Positions 1-8,466 of a stretch of DNA of 64,000 bases are shown here, one piece after another. This DNA is from Streptomyces sp. NBC_00190 (lineage in GTDB: Bacteria; Actinomycetota; Actinomycetes; Streptomycetales; Streptomycetaceae). The stretch lies in contig NZ_CP108131.1 in the NCBI RefSeq assembly GCF_036203305.1, forward strand, positions 7,812,001-7,876,000. Direction: 5' to 3'. Made by a program: the position numbers and the translations under genes. The notes under the pieces are model-generated. The model worked only from the letters and a program-made list of their open reading frames with translations, had not been told where the DNA came from and searched no databases. The number at the start of each line of letters is the position of its first letter. Position 1 is the first letter of the stretch.

Positions 1-399
1 GCCCGCCGCCGCTTCCCGCAGCAGCAGCCACAGGGCCTGCGCGGGCAGTGGGCCGCCGTGCAGCCCGACGGCTTCCCGCAGGGTGAGCCCGGGGATGTAG
101 GCGGTGGCGAACCACGGGGGCCTCGCGGTGCGGTCGCTGGCGAGCAGCGGCGCGGTGGCCTCCGCCGGAAGCCGGGCGAGATTGTCCAGTTCGTGCCCGA
201 AACGGCGCACGAAGTCCTCGTCCTCGCCGACGACGGAGGCCAGCAGCTGCTTGACGGCGACGTACCGGCCCTCGTGGACCCCGAGGTACACCCGCCCCAT
301 GCCTCCGGCCCCGAGCCTGCCCGCCAGCGGAATCGACCCGATCCGGTGCGGATCCCCCGCCTCCAGAGGCTCGGCCCCGCTCCCCCTGAGCTCTAACAC
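1..399 (-). CDS. Serine/threonine protein kinase (Hanks type), N-terminal part, cut by window edge
   Basis: The 133 visible codons hold the N-lobe of a bacterial Ser/Thr kinase. The glycine loop RLGAGGMGRVYLG is at about residues 28-40, the VAVK lysine that anchors ATP is K50, and the hinge region (ATAYIPGLTLREAV) follows. The C-lobe lies outside the window. The start is a GTG at 399-397, with a GGGG stretch about 8 bases upstream, because the glycine loop begins only 27 residues later. The second codon is TTA (396-394), the rare leucine codon read by the bldA tRNA in streptomycetes, so translation may depend on development. The gene is divergent from the PadR gene. The kinase fold is certain. 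The start codon, and so the TTA, is an inference. Confidence 0.85.
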   Translation of the reverse strand, partial: MLELRGSGAEPLEAGDPHRIGSIPLAGRLGAGGMGRVYLGVHEGRYVAVKQLLASVVGEDEDFVRRFGHELDNLARLPAEATAPLLASDRTARPPWFATAYIPGLTLREAVGLHGGPLPAQALWLLLREAAAG

Positions 400-569
400 G
401 TCAGCCCCGCTCGAATTAGAAACAGTTTCTAGGAATCTAACCCGATTCCCGCGACGGCAACGCGCCCGGGTGAACGCCGACTTGCTCCTCGACGGGCCGC
501 GGCCGGCCATCGGTGCGGACCCGGGAGCCGGCGCCGTGAGCCGCGTCTCACCGGGGCGGTGACGCTTGT

Positions 570-589
570 CTATGCAACGAGTTGCATAG
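570..589. promoter_or_regulatory. Palindromic operator of the PadR regulator
   Basis: A perfect dyad has arms CTATGCAAC and GTTGCATAG around a 2-base centre. It ends 13 bases before the PadR start codon and just before its GGATCGGAGG ribosome site. PadR-family proteins commonly bind such palindromes over their own promoter, so autoregulation is inferred. Confidence 0.7.
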
Positions 590-602
590 AAGGATCGGAG
601 GC

Positions 603-1157
603 ATGGCACTTGAGCACGCGATCCTCGTCTCCCTGCTGGAGCAGCCTGGCTCCGGATATGAGCTGGCCCGCCGGTTCGACCGGTCCATCGGTTACTTCTG
701 GACCGCCACCCACCAGCAGATCTACCGCGTGCTCAAGCGCATGGAGGGCGACGGCTGGCTCGACGTCCGCGAGGTGCCCCAGCAGACGAGGCCGGACAAG
801 AAGGAGTACTCCGTCGCCGCGGCGGGCCGGGCCGCCCTCTCCGGTTGGCTCCACGAGCCGATCCAGCCCGACAGCGTCCGGCACGAACTCGCCGTGAAGA
901 TCCGCGGCGCGGCCTTCGACGACCCGGCCGCACTGATCCGCGAGGTCGAACGGCACCACCGCGCGCACGCCGACCGGCTCACGCACTACCTCGCGGGAGA
1001 GCTGCGCGACTTCACCGGCTCTGACGCTCCCGCGGCGCCGGACGCCGGGCGGGAGCTCCAGCACGTCGTTCTCCGCGGCGGCATCGCCTACGAGCGGATG
1101 CAGCTCGCCTGGCTGGAGGACGTACTGGCCACGCTCCGGCGGACCGCGGCCCCCTGA
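603..1157 (+). CDS. PadR family transcriptional regulator
   Basis: This 184-residue protein has the PadR winged helix at residues 1-80 (LEHAILVSLLEQPGSGYELA, then QQIYRVLKRMEGDGWL) and a C-terminal helical dimerisation domain of the Vir-type subgroup. The ATG at 603 is chosen over one 21 bases upstream because GGATCGGAGG sits directly before it and the upstream ATG would lie inside the operator. The family represses genes for stress response, phenolic-acid detoxification and export, and is released by a small ligand. The acyl-CoA dehydrogenase gene follows 82 bases downstream on the same strand and is the obvious candidate target. That link is inferred only from position. Confidence 0.9.
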   Translation: MALEHAILVSLLEQPGSGYELARRFDRSIGYFWTATHQQIYRVLKRMEGDGWLDVREVPQQTRPDKKEYSVAAAGRAALSGWLHEPIQPDSVRHELAVKIRGAAFDDPAALIREVERHHRAHADRLTHYLAGELRDFTGSDAPAAPDAGRELQHVVLRGGIAYERMQLAWLEDVLATLRRTAAP

Positions 1158-1183
1158 TCACCCGCACCGCTCACCCCGTACGT

Positions 1184-1218
1184 CTCATCCCGCACCCCTC
1201 ATCCCGCACCCCTCATCC
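1184..1218. repeat. 2.5 tandem copies of a 14-bp unit before the acyl-CoA dehydrogenase gene
   Basis: The unit CTCATCCCGCACCC is repeated at 1184-1197 and 1198-1211, with a 7-base partial copy to 1218. It fills most of the gap between the PadR gene and the dehydrogenase gene. No function is evident, and replication slippage is the simple explanation. Confidence 0.8.
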
Positions 1219-1239
1219 ACCACCGAAAGGCGAACCTCC

Positions 1240-2964
1240 ATGACCGACCCGCTGCTGTTCAACCCGCGCACCTACGACCCCGCGCATTTCGACCCCGAGA
1301 CGCGCAGGCTGCTGCGCGCCACCGTCGACTGGTTCGAGGACCGCGGCAAGCGCAGGCTGATCGAGGACTACCGCTCGCGCGCGTGGCTGGGGGACTTCCT
1401 CGCGTTCTCCGCGAAGGAGGGGCTCTTCGCGACCTTCCTGACCCCGGCCCCCGCCGCGGGCCAGGACGAGCCGGACAAGCGCTGGGACACCGCACGGATC
1501 GCCGCGCTCAACGAGATCTTCGGCTTCTACGGCCTGGACTACTGGTACGCCTGGCAGGTCACCATCCTCGGTCTCGGGCCGGTCTGGCAGAGCGACAACG
1601 CCGCCGCCCGCAGCCGTGCGGCGGAACTCCTGCGCGAGGGCGAGGTGTTCGCCTTCGGCCTCTCCGAGAAGGCCCACGGCGCCGACATCTACTCGACCGA
1701 CATGCTGCTGGAGCCCGATGGCGACGGCGGATTCCGGGCCAGCGGGTCCAAGTACTACATCGGCAACGGCAACGCCGCGGGTCTCGTCTCCGTGTTCGGC
1801 CGCCGCACCGACATCGACGGCCCCGACGGCTACGTCTTCTTCGCCGCCGACAGCCGCCACCCCGCGTACCAGCTCGTGAAGAACGTCGTCGACTCCTCCA
1901 AGTACGTCAGCGAGTTCCGGCTCGTCGACTATCCGGTCGGCGCCGACGACGTCCTGCACACCGGCCGCGCCGCCTTCGACGCCGCGCTCAACACGGTCAA
2001 CGTCGGCAAGTTCAACCTCTGCACCGCGTCCATCGGCATCTGCGAGCACGCGATGTACGAGGCCGTCACCCATGCGCAGGGCCGCATCCTCTACGGACGC
2101 CCCGTCACCGCCTTCCCGCACGTGCGCCGCGAGCTGACCGACGCCTACGTCCGCCTCGTCGGCATGAAGCTGTTCAGCGACCGCGCCGTCGACTACTTCC
2201 GCTCGGCCGGGCCCGACGACCGCCGGTACCTGCTGTTCAACCCGATGACCAAGATGAAGGTGACCACGGAGGGCGAGAAGGTCATCGACCTGATGTGGGA
2301 CGTCATCGCGGCGAAGGGCTTCGAGAAGGACACCTACTTCGCCCAGGCGGCGGTCGAGATCCGCGGCCTTCCGAAGCTGGAGGGCACGGTCCACGTCAAC
2401 CTGGCCCTGATCCTCAAGTTCATGCGCAACCACCTGCTGGAGCCGGTCGAGTACCCGGCCGTGCCGACCCGCCTGGACGCGGCCGACGACGACTTCCTCT
2501 TCCGCCAGGGCCCGGCCCGCGGCCTGGGCTCCGTACGCTTCCACGACTGGCGCACGGCCTTCGACGCGCACGCGGCCGTGCCCAACGTCGGCCGCTTCCG
2601 CGAACAGGCCGACGCCCTGTGCGAGTTCGTCACGACCGCCGCCCCCGGCGAGGAGCAGAGCCGGGACCTCGATCTCCTTCTGGCCGTGGGCCAGCTGTTC
2701 GCGCTGGTCGTGCACGGCCAGCTGATCCTGGAGCAGGCACAGCTGTCCGGTCTGGACGAGGACGTGCTCGACGAGCTGTTCGGGGTCCTCGTGCGCGACT
2801 TCTCCGAGCACGCGGTGGAGCTGTACGGCAAGGACTCCGCCACCGCGGACCAGCAGAGCTGGGCCCTCGGCGCGGTCCGGCGCCCGGTCGTCGACGCCGA
2901 CCGCTCGGCGCGCGTCTGGGCGCGCGTGGAGGCACTGGCCGGGGCGTACGAGATGGCCCCCTGA
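1240..2964 (+). CDS. Acyl-CoA dehydrogenase family protein
   Basis: This 574-residue flavoprotein is expected to oxidise an acyl-CoA at the alpha-beta bond, passing electrons to FAD. The family signature around the flavin and substrate is FAFGLSEKAHGADIYST at about residues 138-152, a variant of the usual TEPxAGSD loop. It is followed by ASGSKYYIGNG, typical of the middle beta domain. The C-terminal half is helical, and the protein is longer than the usual 380-400 residues, like the large actinobacterial members. The ATG at 1240 has a GAAAGGCGAACC leader. It follows the PadR gene and may be controlled by it. The substrate cannot be read from the sequence. Confidence 0.88.
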   Translation: MTDPLLFNPRTYDPAHFDPETRRLLRATVDWFEDRGKRRLIEDYRSRAWLGDFLAFSAKEGLFATFLTPAPAAGQDEPDKRWDTARIAALNEIFGFYGLDYWYAWQVTILGLGPVWQSDNAAARSRAAELLREGEVFAFGLSEKAHGADIYSTDMLLEPDGDGGFRASGSKYYIGNGNAAGLVSVFGRRTDIDGPDGYVFFAADSRHPAYQLVKNVVDSSKYVSEFRLVDYPVGADDVLHTGRAAFDAALNTVNVGKFNLCTASIGICEHAMYEAVTHAQGRILYGRPVTAFPHVRRELTDAYVRLVGMKLFSDRAVDYFRSAGPDDRRYLLFNPMTKMKVTTEGEKVIDLMWDVIAAKGFEKDTYFAQAAVEIRGLPKLEGTVHVNLALILKFMRNHLLEPVEYPAVPTRLDAADDDFLFRQGPARGLGSVRFHDWRTAFDAHAAVPNVGRFREQADALCEFVTTAAPGEEQSRDLDLLLAVGQLFALVVHGQLILEQAQLSGLDEDVLDELFGVLVRDFSEHAVELYGKDSATADQQSWALGAVRRPVVDADRSARVWARVEALAGAYEMAP

Positions 2965-2978
2965 CCCACCGGTCCACA

Positions 2979-3018
2979 CCGGGCGGACGGCTCCCGGCAG
3001 TGGGGGCCGCCCGTCCGG
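2979..3018. terminator. Intrinsic-type hairpin between convergent genes
   Basis: CCGGGCGGACGGC (2979-2991) pairs with GCCGCCCGTCCGG (3006-3018) in 12 of 13 positions, counting one G-T, around a 14-base loop. It sits 14 bases after the dehydrogenase stop and 11 bases from the end of the convergent FUSC gene, so it can serve both. There is no U tract, as is common in streptomycetes. Confidence 0.65.
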
Positions 3019-3029
3019 CGCCGAGGTGA

Positions 3030-5201
3030 TCAGGCCGGGCCGGCCGGGCCGGGGGAGCGGTCGGATGCCGTCATGCGCTCGATGTCGGTGGCGAGCGAAT
3101 CGAGCCAGGCGAGGGCGGTGAAGAACCGCAGTGGGGCGACGTGCGGCGGCACATCGGACCCGGCGTCCGGCCCGGCGACCGGCCCGGAATTCGGGCCGCC
3201 ATCGGGCTCGGGCGTGAGCCCGCCGCCGGGCCCGGGTGCTCCGCCCGGCGCCAGGCCCGTACCCGCCCATCGCGCGGCCTCGCGCAGCCGCCTGGTCACC
3301 CCGTCGGCCCGGCCGTGCAGCCACGCCCCGTTGTCCTCGTCGAGGGCCGGCCCCCCGTGGCCGAGCACCCGCCGCGATCCCCACAGCACGTGATGGCCCG
3401 CCATCATGGCCGCCTGCCAGTCCGGCGCGGCGTCGGCGGGCCCGCGGGGCTCGCCCTGCCGCTGCGCGAACGCGGACTCCGCCAGCAGCAGCGCCTTCCG
3501 GAGCGGCCGGTCGTCGAGGGTACGTCCCGGTCGGCCCGCCACCGCGGCGGCCGAGGCGCTCTCGACCGTCTCGGCGGCCCGCGTCAGCAGCAGCGCGACC
3601 GCCCTGTGCAGTTCCTCCTGCGCGCCCCGGGGCCAGGCGAGCAGCCCGAACACGACGCCGATGAGGCTGCCGACGATCACGTCCAGGAACCTCACCTCGG
3701 CCAGTTGCCACGTCACCGGTGCCAGCTGCGCGAAGACGAAGGCCACGACGAGGGTGAACATGCCCTGGGCCCAGCCCACGCCCCGTACCGGCCCCACCCG
3801 GAACGCGATCAGCATGATGACCGGCAGGGCGACGGCGTAGACGGTGGTACGGCCGCCGATCAGGAACAGCAGGACCGCGGTGACCAGGGCGCCGAGCAGC
3901 GTGCCGGTGAGTGCCTGACGCACGGTCGCGCGGGTCTGGGAGGCCGTGGTCCGGGTCAGGCTGAGGACGGCCAGCATCGCCCAGAAGCCGTGGGGCAATG
4001 AGTCCACGCCCGCGACCGTACGGGCGGCGGCGAGCGCGAAGCTGATCCGTACGGCGTTCTGGAAGTACACGGACCGAGGCCCGGCGTGTGCCACCAGCCG
4101 GTGCCACCACAGGCGGGGCGCACGCTGACCGGCGTACCAGAAGCGGGCCCGGTCGGTCTCGGCCGGCAGCGGCGCGCGCCGGCCCCGTACCGCCAGTTCG
4201 GACGCCGTCGTGAAGGCCACGGCGGCGGCCGCCGCCTCCATCAGCGCCGCCCGGCGCCGGCCCCGTGCCGCGGTCGAGAGCTGCTCCACCGCGGCGGCTT
4301 CCGCGGCATCCTCCCGTACGCGCCGCAGGGCGCCGGCCGCGTCGGTCGCCTCGTCCGTTCCGTTCAGCAGGGCCGCGCTCTCGGTGGCGGCCCCGCCGAC
4401 CGCGAAGAGCAGGTCGGACCCCTGCGCCGGAGGCGGGCCGCCGCCGGGCGGCGGGGGAAGGTTCGCCAGCCGGCCGAGGAGCGTGCGGCAGACCATGCCC
4501 GCGTGGGCGAGGGCGCGGTCCCGCAGGCCCGGCCCGGCGGGGCGGTCGGCCTCGGCGACCCGGGAGGGCCGCAGCGACTCTCCGGCCGCCCGGGCCGCCT
4601 CCGTCGAAGCGGCGGACAGCGTGTACGGTGCGCGGCCGAGCTCGGCGGCACAGAGGGCCGCGGTGCCGGCCGCCTCGGCGGCCAGTAGCCGGTAGGCGCG
4701 GGTGGGCGGCTCGGGCAGCACGAAGATCTCGGCGAGGAGCAGCAGTGCGAGGCCGAAGGTCGCCCCCGCGAGACGGTCGCCGAGGGTGTCCGGTGCGTAG
4801 GGCGGGAAGCACGGCAGGATGTAGAGCAGCTGCAGCCCGGGAGCGGCTCCCGCCGCCCGGGGCCCGGCAGCCGCCACGAAGGCCAGGACGAAGCCGATCA
4901 GCAGCATGCCGGCCACGGCGCTCCAGGTCCGCACCGCGAGGTAGGTGCCGGCCGTGATCAGCACCCAGGCCACGGGCGTGGCCTTGACCATGACGGCCGC
5001 CCGCTGGCGCCCGGTGCCGGGGATGTGGGAAAGGGCCCCCAGGGACACCACCGAGAACAGGGCGTACGTCGCCGCCACGGTCCGGTCCAGCCCGTACAGG
5101 CATACAAAGAACCCGGCACACGCGGCGAGGGTGGTGCGCACCGCGCGCTGTGTGACGCTCGCGGGGCCGCGGCCGACGCCTGCGTCGCGTTGGGCGCCCA
5201 T
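3030..5201 (-). CDS. FUSC family membrane protein (aromatic-acid-exporter-like)
   Basis: This is a membrane protein of about 723 residues with the two-half layout of FUSC/aromatic acid exporters. An N-terminal block of about five hydrophobic helices (FFVCLYGLDRTVAATYALFS onward) is followed by a cytoplasmic helical region of about 250 residues. A second helical block (LPHGFWAMLAVLSLTRT, ALTGTLLGALVTAVLLFLIG) then leads to a low-complexity Gly/Pro/Asp tail. FUSC proteins are thought to export toxic aromatic acids. The ATG at 5201 has GGAG 5 bases upstream, and an in-frame GTG at 5237 is less well supported. The transported compound is unknown. Confidence 0.8.
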   Translation of the reverse strand: MGAQRDAGVGRGPASVTQRAVRTTLAACAGFFVCLYGLDRTVAATYALFSVVSLGALSHIPGTGRQRAAVMVKATPVAWVLITAGTYLAVRTWSAVAGMLLIGFVLAFVAAAGPRAAGAAPGLQLLYILPCFPPYAPDTLGDRLAGATFGLALLLLAEIFVLPEPPTRAYRLLAAEAAGTAALCAAELGRAPYTLSAASTEAARAAGESLRPSRVAEADRPAGPGLRDRALAHAGMVCRTLLGRLANLPPPPGGGPPPAQGSDLLFAVGGAATESAALLNGTDEATDAAGALRRVREDAAEAAAVEQLSTAARGRRRAALMEAAAAAVAFTTASELAVRGRRAPLPAETDRARFWYAGQRAPRLWWHRLVAHAGPRSVYFQNAVRISFALAAARTVAGVDSLPHGFWAMLAVLSLTRTTASQTRATVRQALTGTLLGALVTAVLLFLIGGRTTVYAVALPVIMLIAFRVGPVRGVGWAQGMFTLVVAFVFAQLAPVTWQLAEVRFLDVIVGSLIGVVFGLLAWPRGAQEELHRAVALLLTRAAETVESASAAAVAGRPGRTLDDRPLRKALLLAESAFAQRQGEPRGPADAAPDWQAAMMAGHHVLWGSRRVLGHGGPALDEDNGAWLHGRADGVTRRLREAARWAGTGLAPGGAPGPGGGLTPEPDGGPNSGPVAGPDAGSDVPPHVAPLRFFTALAWLDSLATDIERMTASDRSPGPAGPA

Positions 5202-5279
5202 GACTCCAGCATCGGGCCGCCCGGGGAAAGCCACCACACACGGACGGACGTGCCGGTCGGGCGGGCGCCCGTACCGGGA

Positions 5280-5702
5280 TCAGCCCAGGAAGGACAGCCG
5301 CACCGTGCGGTCGGGGTTGTCCCGGTTGGTGTCGACCAGTACGACCGACTGCCAGGTCCCCAGCGCGAGCTCGCCGCCGACCACCGGAAGGGTCATGTGC
5401 GGCGGCACGAACGCGGGCAGCACGTGGTCGCGGCCGTGCCCGGGGGAGCCGTGCCGGTGCTGCCAGCGGTCGTCCGCGGGCAGCAGCGTACGCAGGGCCC
5501 CCAGCAGGTCGTCGTCGCTGCCGGCGCCCGTCTCGATGACGGCGAGTCCCGCCGTCGCGTGCGGGGTGAACACGTTGAGCAGCCCGTCCCGCCCCCGGGC
5601 GGCCCCTCTCAAGAACTCCGCGCACGCGGTGGTCAGGTCGTGGACGGTTTCCGACGTGCCGGTGCGGACGTCGATGGTCCGGCTGGTGAAGGTGTCTGGC
5701 AT
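5280..5702 (-). CDS. YjbQ family protein (UPF0047; secondary thiamine-phosphate synthase fold)
   Basis: This 140-residue protein matches the whole length of the YjbQ/UPF0047 family. Conserved blocks are LLNVFTPHATAGLAVIETG, with the metal-site histidine, and LGTWQSVVLVDTNRDNP near the C-terminus. In E. coli the family can rescue thiamine-phosphate synthase mutants, but its true role is unsettled. The frame stays open a further 79 codons upstream. The ATG at 5702 is chosen because homologues begin at this point (MPDTFTSRTI). It lies downstream of FUSC on the same strand side but is not overlapped by it. Identity is sure and function is weakly known. Confidence 0.85.
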   Translation of the reverse strand: MPDTFTSRTIDVRTGTSETVHDLTTACAEFLRGAARGRDGLLNVFTPHATAGLAVIETGAGSDDDLLGALRTLLPADDRWQHRHGSPGHGRDHVLPAFVPPHMTLPVVGGELALGTWQSVVLVDTNRDNPDRTVRLSFLG

Positions 5703-5817
5703 CCGTGCATCGTCTCGCGGCCCCCGTGCGCGCCCCGGCCGCCGCACCGTGCGGCCGATCCGTTGAAAACCGCCCGCACCGCGCATCGGCGGGCGCCCGC
5801 CCGGGCAGCCAGCCCCT

Positions 5818-7230
5818 GTGGCCCTCCCCGCCTCCCGCCCACCGAGCCGGCCCGCGGTGTCCGCCGCGCCCGCGGCCCCGTCCGCGCCCGTCCGTATGCC
5901 CTCCGCCCGGCGCGCACTCGTCGCCGGGTCCGTCGGCAACTTCGCGGAATGGTACGAGTTCGGTGTCTACGGCTCCTTCGCCACCGTCATCGCAGCTCGC
6001 TTCTTCACTCCCGACGGCGGCGACCGGACCCAGGCGCTCATCGCGACCTACGCCGCCTTCGCCATCGCCTTCTTCTTCCGTCCGCTGGGCGCTCTCGTCT
6101 TCGGGCGGCTCGCGGACCGGGCGGGCCGCCGGACCGCGCTCGTGCTCGCCGTCTCCCTGATGACCGGCGCCACCACCCTGATCGGATTCCTGCCCGCGTA
6201 CTCCACCGCCGGCGCGGTCGCACCGTGGCTGCTGACCCTGCTGCGCGCTGTCCAGGGCTTTTCCGCCGGGGGCGAGTTCGGCGGCGCCGTGAGCCTCCTG
6301 ACCGAGAACGCGCCAGCGGGCCGTCGTGGCCGCCACGGCGCCTGGCAGTCCTGCACCGTCGCGCTCGGGCTCCTCGCGGGGGCGGGCGTCGCCGCCGGCC
6401 TGGCGACCCTGCTCTCCGAGAGCGCCCTGTACGCGTGGGGCTGGCGCATCCCGTTCCTGCTCGCCCTGCCGCTGGGCGCCGTGGCACTGTCGCTGCGGCT
6501 CCGACTCCCGCAGACCGCCACGCCCGGCGCCGCTGCCGCTGCCGCGCCCGTCGGCCGGGGACGGCCGGGGGACGTGACGCCCGGGTCCGCCGGCACCCCG
6601 GGCCGGGCCCACGGCCGGGCGGCCGCCCCGGGAGCGGCCGGCACGGCCCGCGCCGTCGTCCTCGGCGTCGGCCGGATCATGGGCTGGTCCGCGGCCGGCT
6701 ACACCTTCCTCGTCGTACTGCCCTCCTACCTCCAGGTCACCCTGGGCACCACCTTCCAGCAGGCCCTGGCCGCCACCGTCATCGCCAACCTCGGGTTCGC
6801 CGCCGCGATCCTGCCCGCCGGGGCACTCAGCGACCGGGTCGGCCGACGTGCCGTCATGCTCACCGGCAGCATCCTCGTGGTCCTGACAGCCGTACCGGTC
6901 CTGCACCTCCTGCGCGACCCCGGCACCTCCGTCGCGGCCAAAGCCGCGACCTTGGCGGCGGCCGGCGCGATGATCGGACTCCTGGCCGGTCCGGGCCCCG
7001 CCCTGCTCGCCGAGATGTTCCCGACGCGCGTCCGCAGCACGGGACTGGGCCTGGCCTACGCGCTCTCCAACGCCGTCTTCTCCGGATGCGCGGGCCTGAT
7101 CGTCACCGCGCTCGTACGGCACACCGGCAACCCGGACGTTCCGGCCCTCTACGCGGCGGGCGCCTGCGCGCTGTCCCTGCCCGCCCTGCTCACGCTGCGT
7201 TCCGACGACCACCGAAGGCCCCTGCGATGA
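5818..7230 (+). CDS. MHS-family MFS transporter
   Basis: A 12-helix major facilitator of about 470 residues. The opening NFAEWYEFGVYGSFATVIA is the hallmark of the metabolite:H+ symporter (MHS) branch, with ProP, ShiA and KgtP. FGRLADRAGRRTALV is the loop 2-3 motif, and LRAVQGFSAGGEFGGAVSLL lies in helix 4. A Gly/Ala/Arg-rich cytoplasmic loop separates the two halves. The start may be the GTG at 5818 or the ATG at 5896, and neither has a strong ribosome site. The stop overlaps the anmK start (ATGA), so the two are translated together. An anhydro-amino sugar is therefore a reasonable guess for the substrate, but this is only an inference. Confidence 0.87.
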   Translation: MALPASRPPSRPAVSAAPAAPSAPVRMPSARRALVAGSVGNFAEWYEFGVYGSFATVIAARFFTPDGGDRTQALIATYAAFAIAFFFRPLGALVFGRLADRAGRRTALVLAVSLMTGATTLIGFLPAYSTAGAVAPWLLTLLRAVQGFSAGGEFGGAVSLLTENAPAGRRGRHGAWQSCTVALGLLAGAGVAAGLATLLSESALYAWGWRIPFLLALPLGAVALSLRLRLPQTATPGAAAAAAPVGRGRPGDVTPGSAGTPGRAHGRAAAPGAAGTARAVVLGVGRIMGWSAAGYTFLVVLPSYLQVTLGTTFQQALAATVIANLGFAAAILPAGALSDRVGRRAVMLTGSILVVLTAVPVLHLLRDPGTSVAAKAATLAAAGAMIGLLAGPGPALLAEMFPTRVRSTGLGLAYALSNAVFSGCAGLIVTALVRHTGNPDVPALYAAGACALSLPALLTLRSDDHRRPLR

Positions 7231-8462
7231 CCCACCCCACGGCGCCGCCCGCACCGTCCGCATCGCCCGAGCCGTCGACCACCGTCATCGGCCTGATGTC
7301 CGGCACCTCCTGCGACGCCGTCGACGCCGCGGCCGCCCGCATCACGTGCGACGGCCCCGTGCTGCGCCTCACCCCGCTCGGCATGGTCAGCGAGCCGTAC
7401 GACGAGGAGCTGCGCCACGCGCTGGCGGCAGCGCTCCCGCCCGGCCGCACCACCCTCGCCGACGTGTGCCGGCTCGACACCCGGATCGGGCAGTCGTTCG
7501 CGGCTCTCGCCGCCCGGGCCGATCGCGAACTCTGCGCGGGCCGGGCGGATCTGATCGCCTCGCACGGCCAGACCGTCTTCCACTGGGCGGACGGCGGCCT
7601 CGTGCACGGCACCCTTCAGCTGGGCGAACCCGCGTGGATCGCGGAGTCGACCGGACTCCCCGTCGTCTCCGGCTTCCGGACCCGCGACGTCGCCGCCGGC
7701 GGACAGGGCGCGCCGCTGATCGGCCTGATCGACCGCATGCTGCTGCGCGGGCACCGCGGCGTACCGGCCGCGCTGAACGTCGGGGGCATCGCCAACGCCA
7801 CCGTGCTCGCCCCGGACGGCACCCCGGCCGCCTTCGACTCCGGGCCCGGCAACGCCCTACTCGACGCCGCGGCCCGCCACTTCACCGCCGGGCGCCTCGA
7901 CCGGGACACCGACGGCCGCCTGGCGGCCCGCGGCACCGTCCACCGGCCGCTGCTCGACCACCTGCTCGCCGAGCCCTATTACGGCCTGCCCGCGCCCAAG
8001 ACCACCGGCCGGGAGCTGTTCCACTCCGGCTACCTGCGTACGGCCCTGGACGCGGTCGGCCCGCTCCCGGCCCCCGATGTCCTGGCCACCCTCATCCGGC
8101 TCACCGCCCGCACCGTCGCCGACGCCCTGCGCCCGTACGGAGTCACCGAGGTGCTCGCCTCCGGCGGCGGCACCCGCAACCCCGTCCTGATGGCCGCACT
8201 CGGGCAGGAACTCGGCGCCGCGGTACGGCTGCGCACCTCGGACGCGGTCGGGCTGCCCAGCGCCGCCAAGGAGGCGTACGCCTTCGCCGTGCTGGGCTAC
8301 CTCACCCTGCACGGCCTGCCTGGCACGGCGGCGCAGTGCACGGGCGCGGCAGGCCCCCGGGTCCTCGGCTCCCTGACCCCGGGCCGCACGCCGCTGCGCC
8401 TGCCCACGCCGCTCACGCGGGCGCCCCACATCCTGAAGGTCACCCCGCCACCGGCCGCCTGA
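7227..8462 (+). CDS. anmK: Anhydro-N-acetylmuramic acid kinase
   Basis: This 411-residue protein has the full AnmK pattern. The ATP-site motif GLMSGTSCDAVDAA is at residues 22-35, with SHGQTVFH, AALNVGGIANATV, the DSGPGNALLDAAA block and SGGGTRNPVLM near the end. The enzyme opens the 1,6-anhydro ring of anhydroMurNAc and phosphorylates it to MurNAc-6-phosphate in peptidoglycan recycling. Its ATG overlaps the stop of the MHS transporter by 4 bases. Its own stop is only 4 bases from the end of the convergent kinase-MFS gene. I saw no murQ etherase gene in the window. Confidence 0.95.
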   Translation: MTHPTAPPAPSASPEPSTTVIGLMSGTSCDAVDAAAARITCDGPVLRLTPLGMVSEPYDEELRHALAAALPPGRTTLADVCRLDTRIGQSFAALAARADRELCAGRADLIASHGQTVFHWADGGLVHGTLQLGEPAWIAESTGLPVVSGFRTRDVAAGGQGAPLIGLIDRMLLRGHRGVPAALNVGGIANATVLAPDGTPAAFDSGPGNALLDAAARHFTAGRLDRDTDGRLAARGTVHRPLLDHLLAEPYYGLPAPKTTGRELFHSGYLRTALDAVGPLPAPDVLATLIRLTARTVADALRPYGVTEVLASGGGTRNPVLMAALGQELGAAVRLRTSDAVGLPSAAKEAYAFAVLGYLTLHGLPGTAAQCTGAAGPRVLGSLTPGRTPLRLPTPLTRAPHILKVTPPPAA

Positions 8463-8466
8463 CGTC

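Noticed and set aside
1184..1218. The CTCATCCCGCACCC repeats as a regulator binding array
   Set aside because: The copies are directly abutting and not symmetrical, and the convincing PadR palindrome is elsewhere.
5025..7226. A long upstream extension of anmK in the same frame
   Set aside because: The extension is Arg/Pro-rich with no domains and overlaps the MHS transporter; the anmK start at 7227 fits the family and the ATGA overlap.
1213..7263. A 2016-codon open frame on the minus strand
   Set aside because: It is the mirror of real genes (dehydrogenase, transporter and start of anmK on the plus strand; FUSC and YjbQ in another minus frame). Its translation is Gly/Arg/Ala-rich without domains. 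High GC removes stops from such frames.
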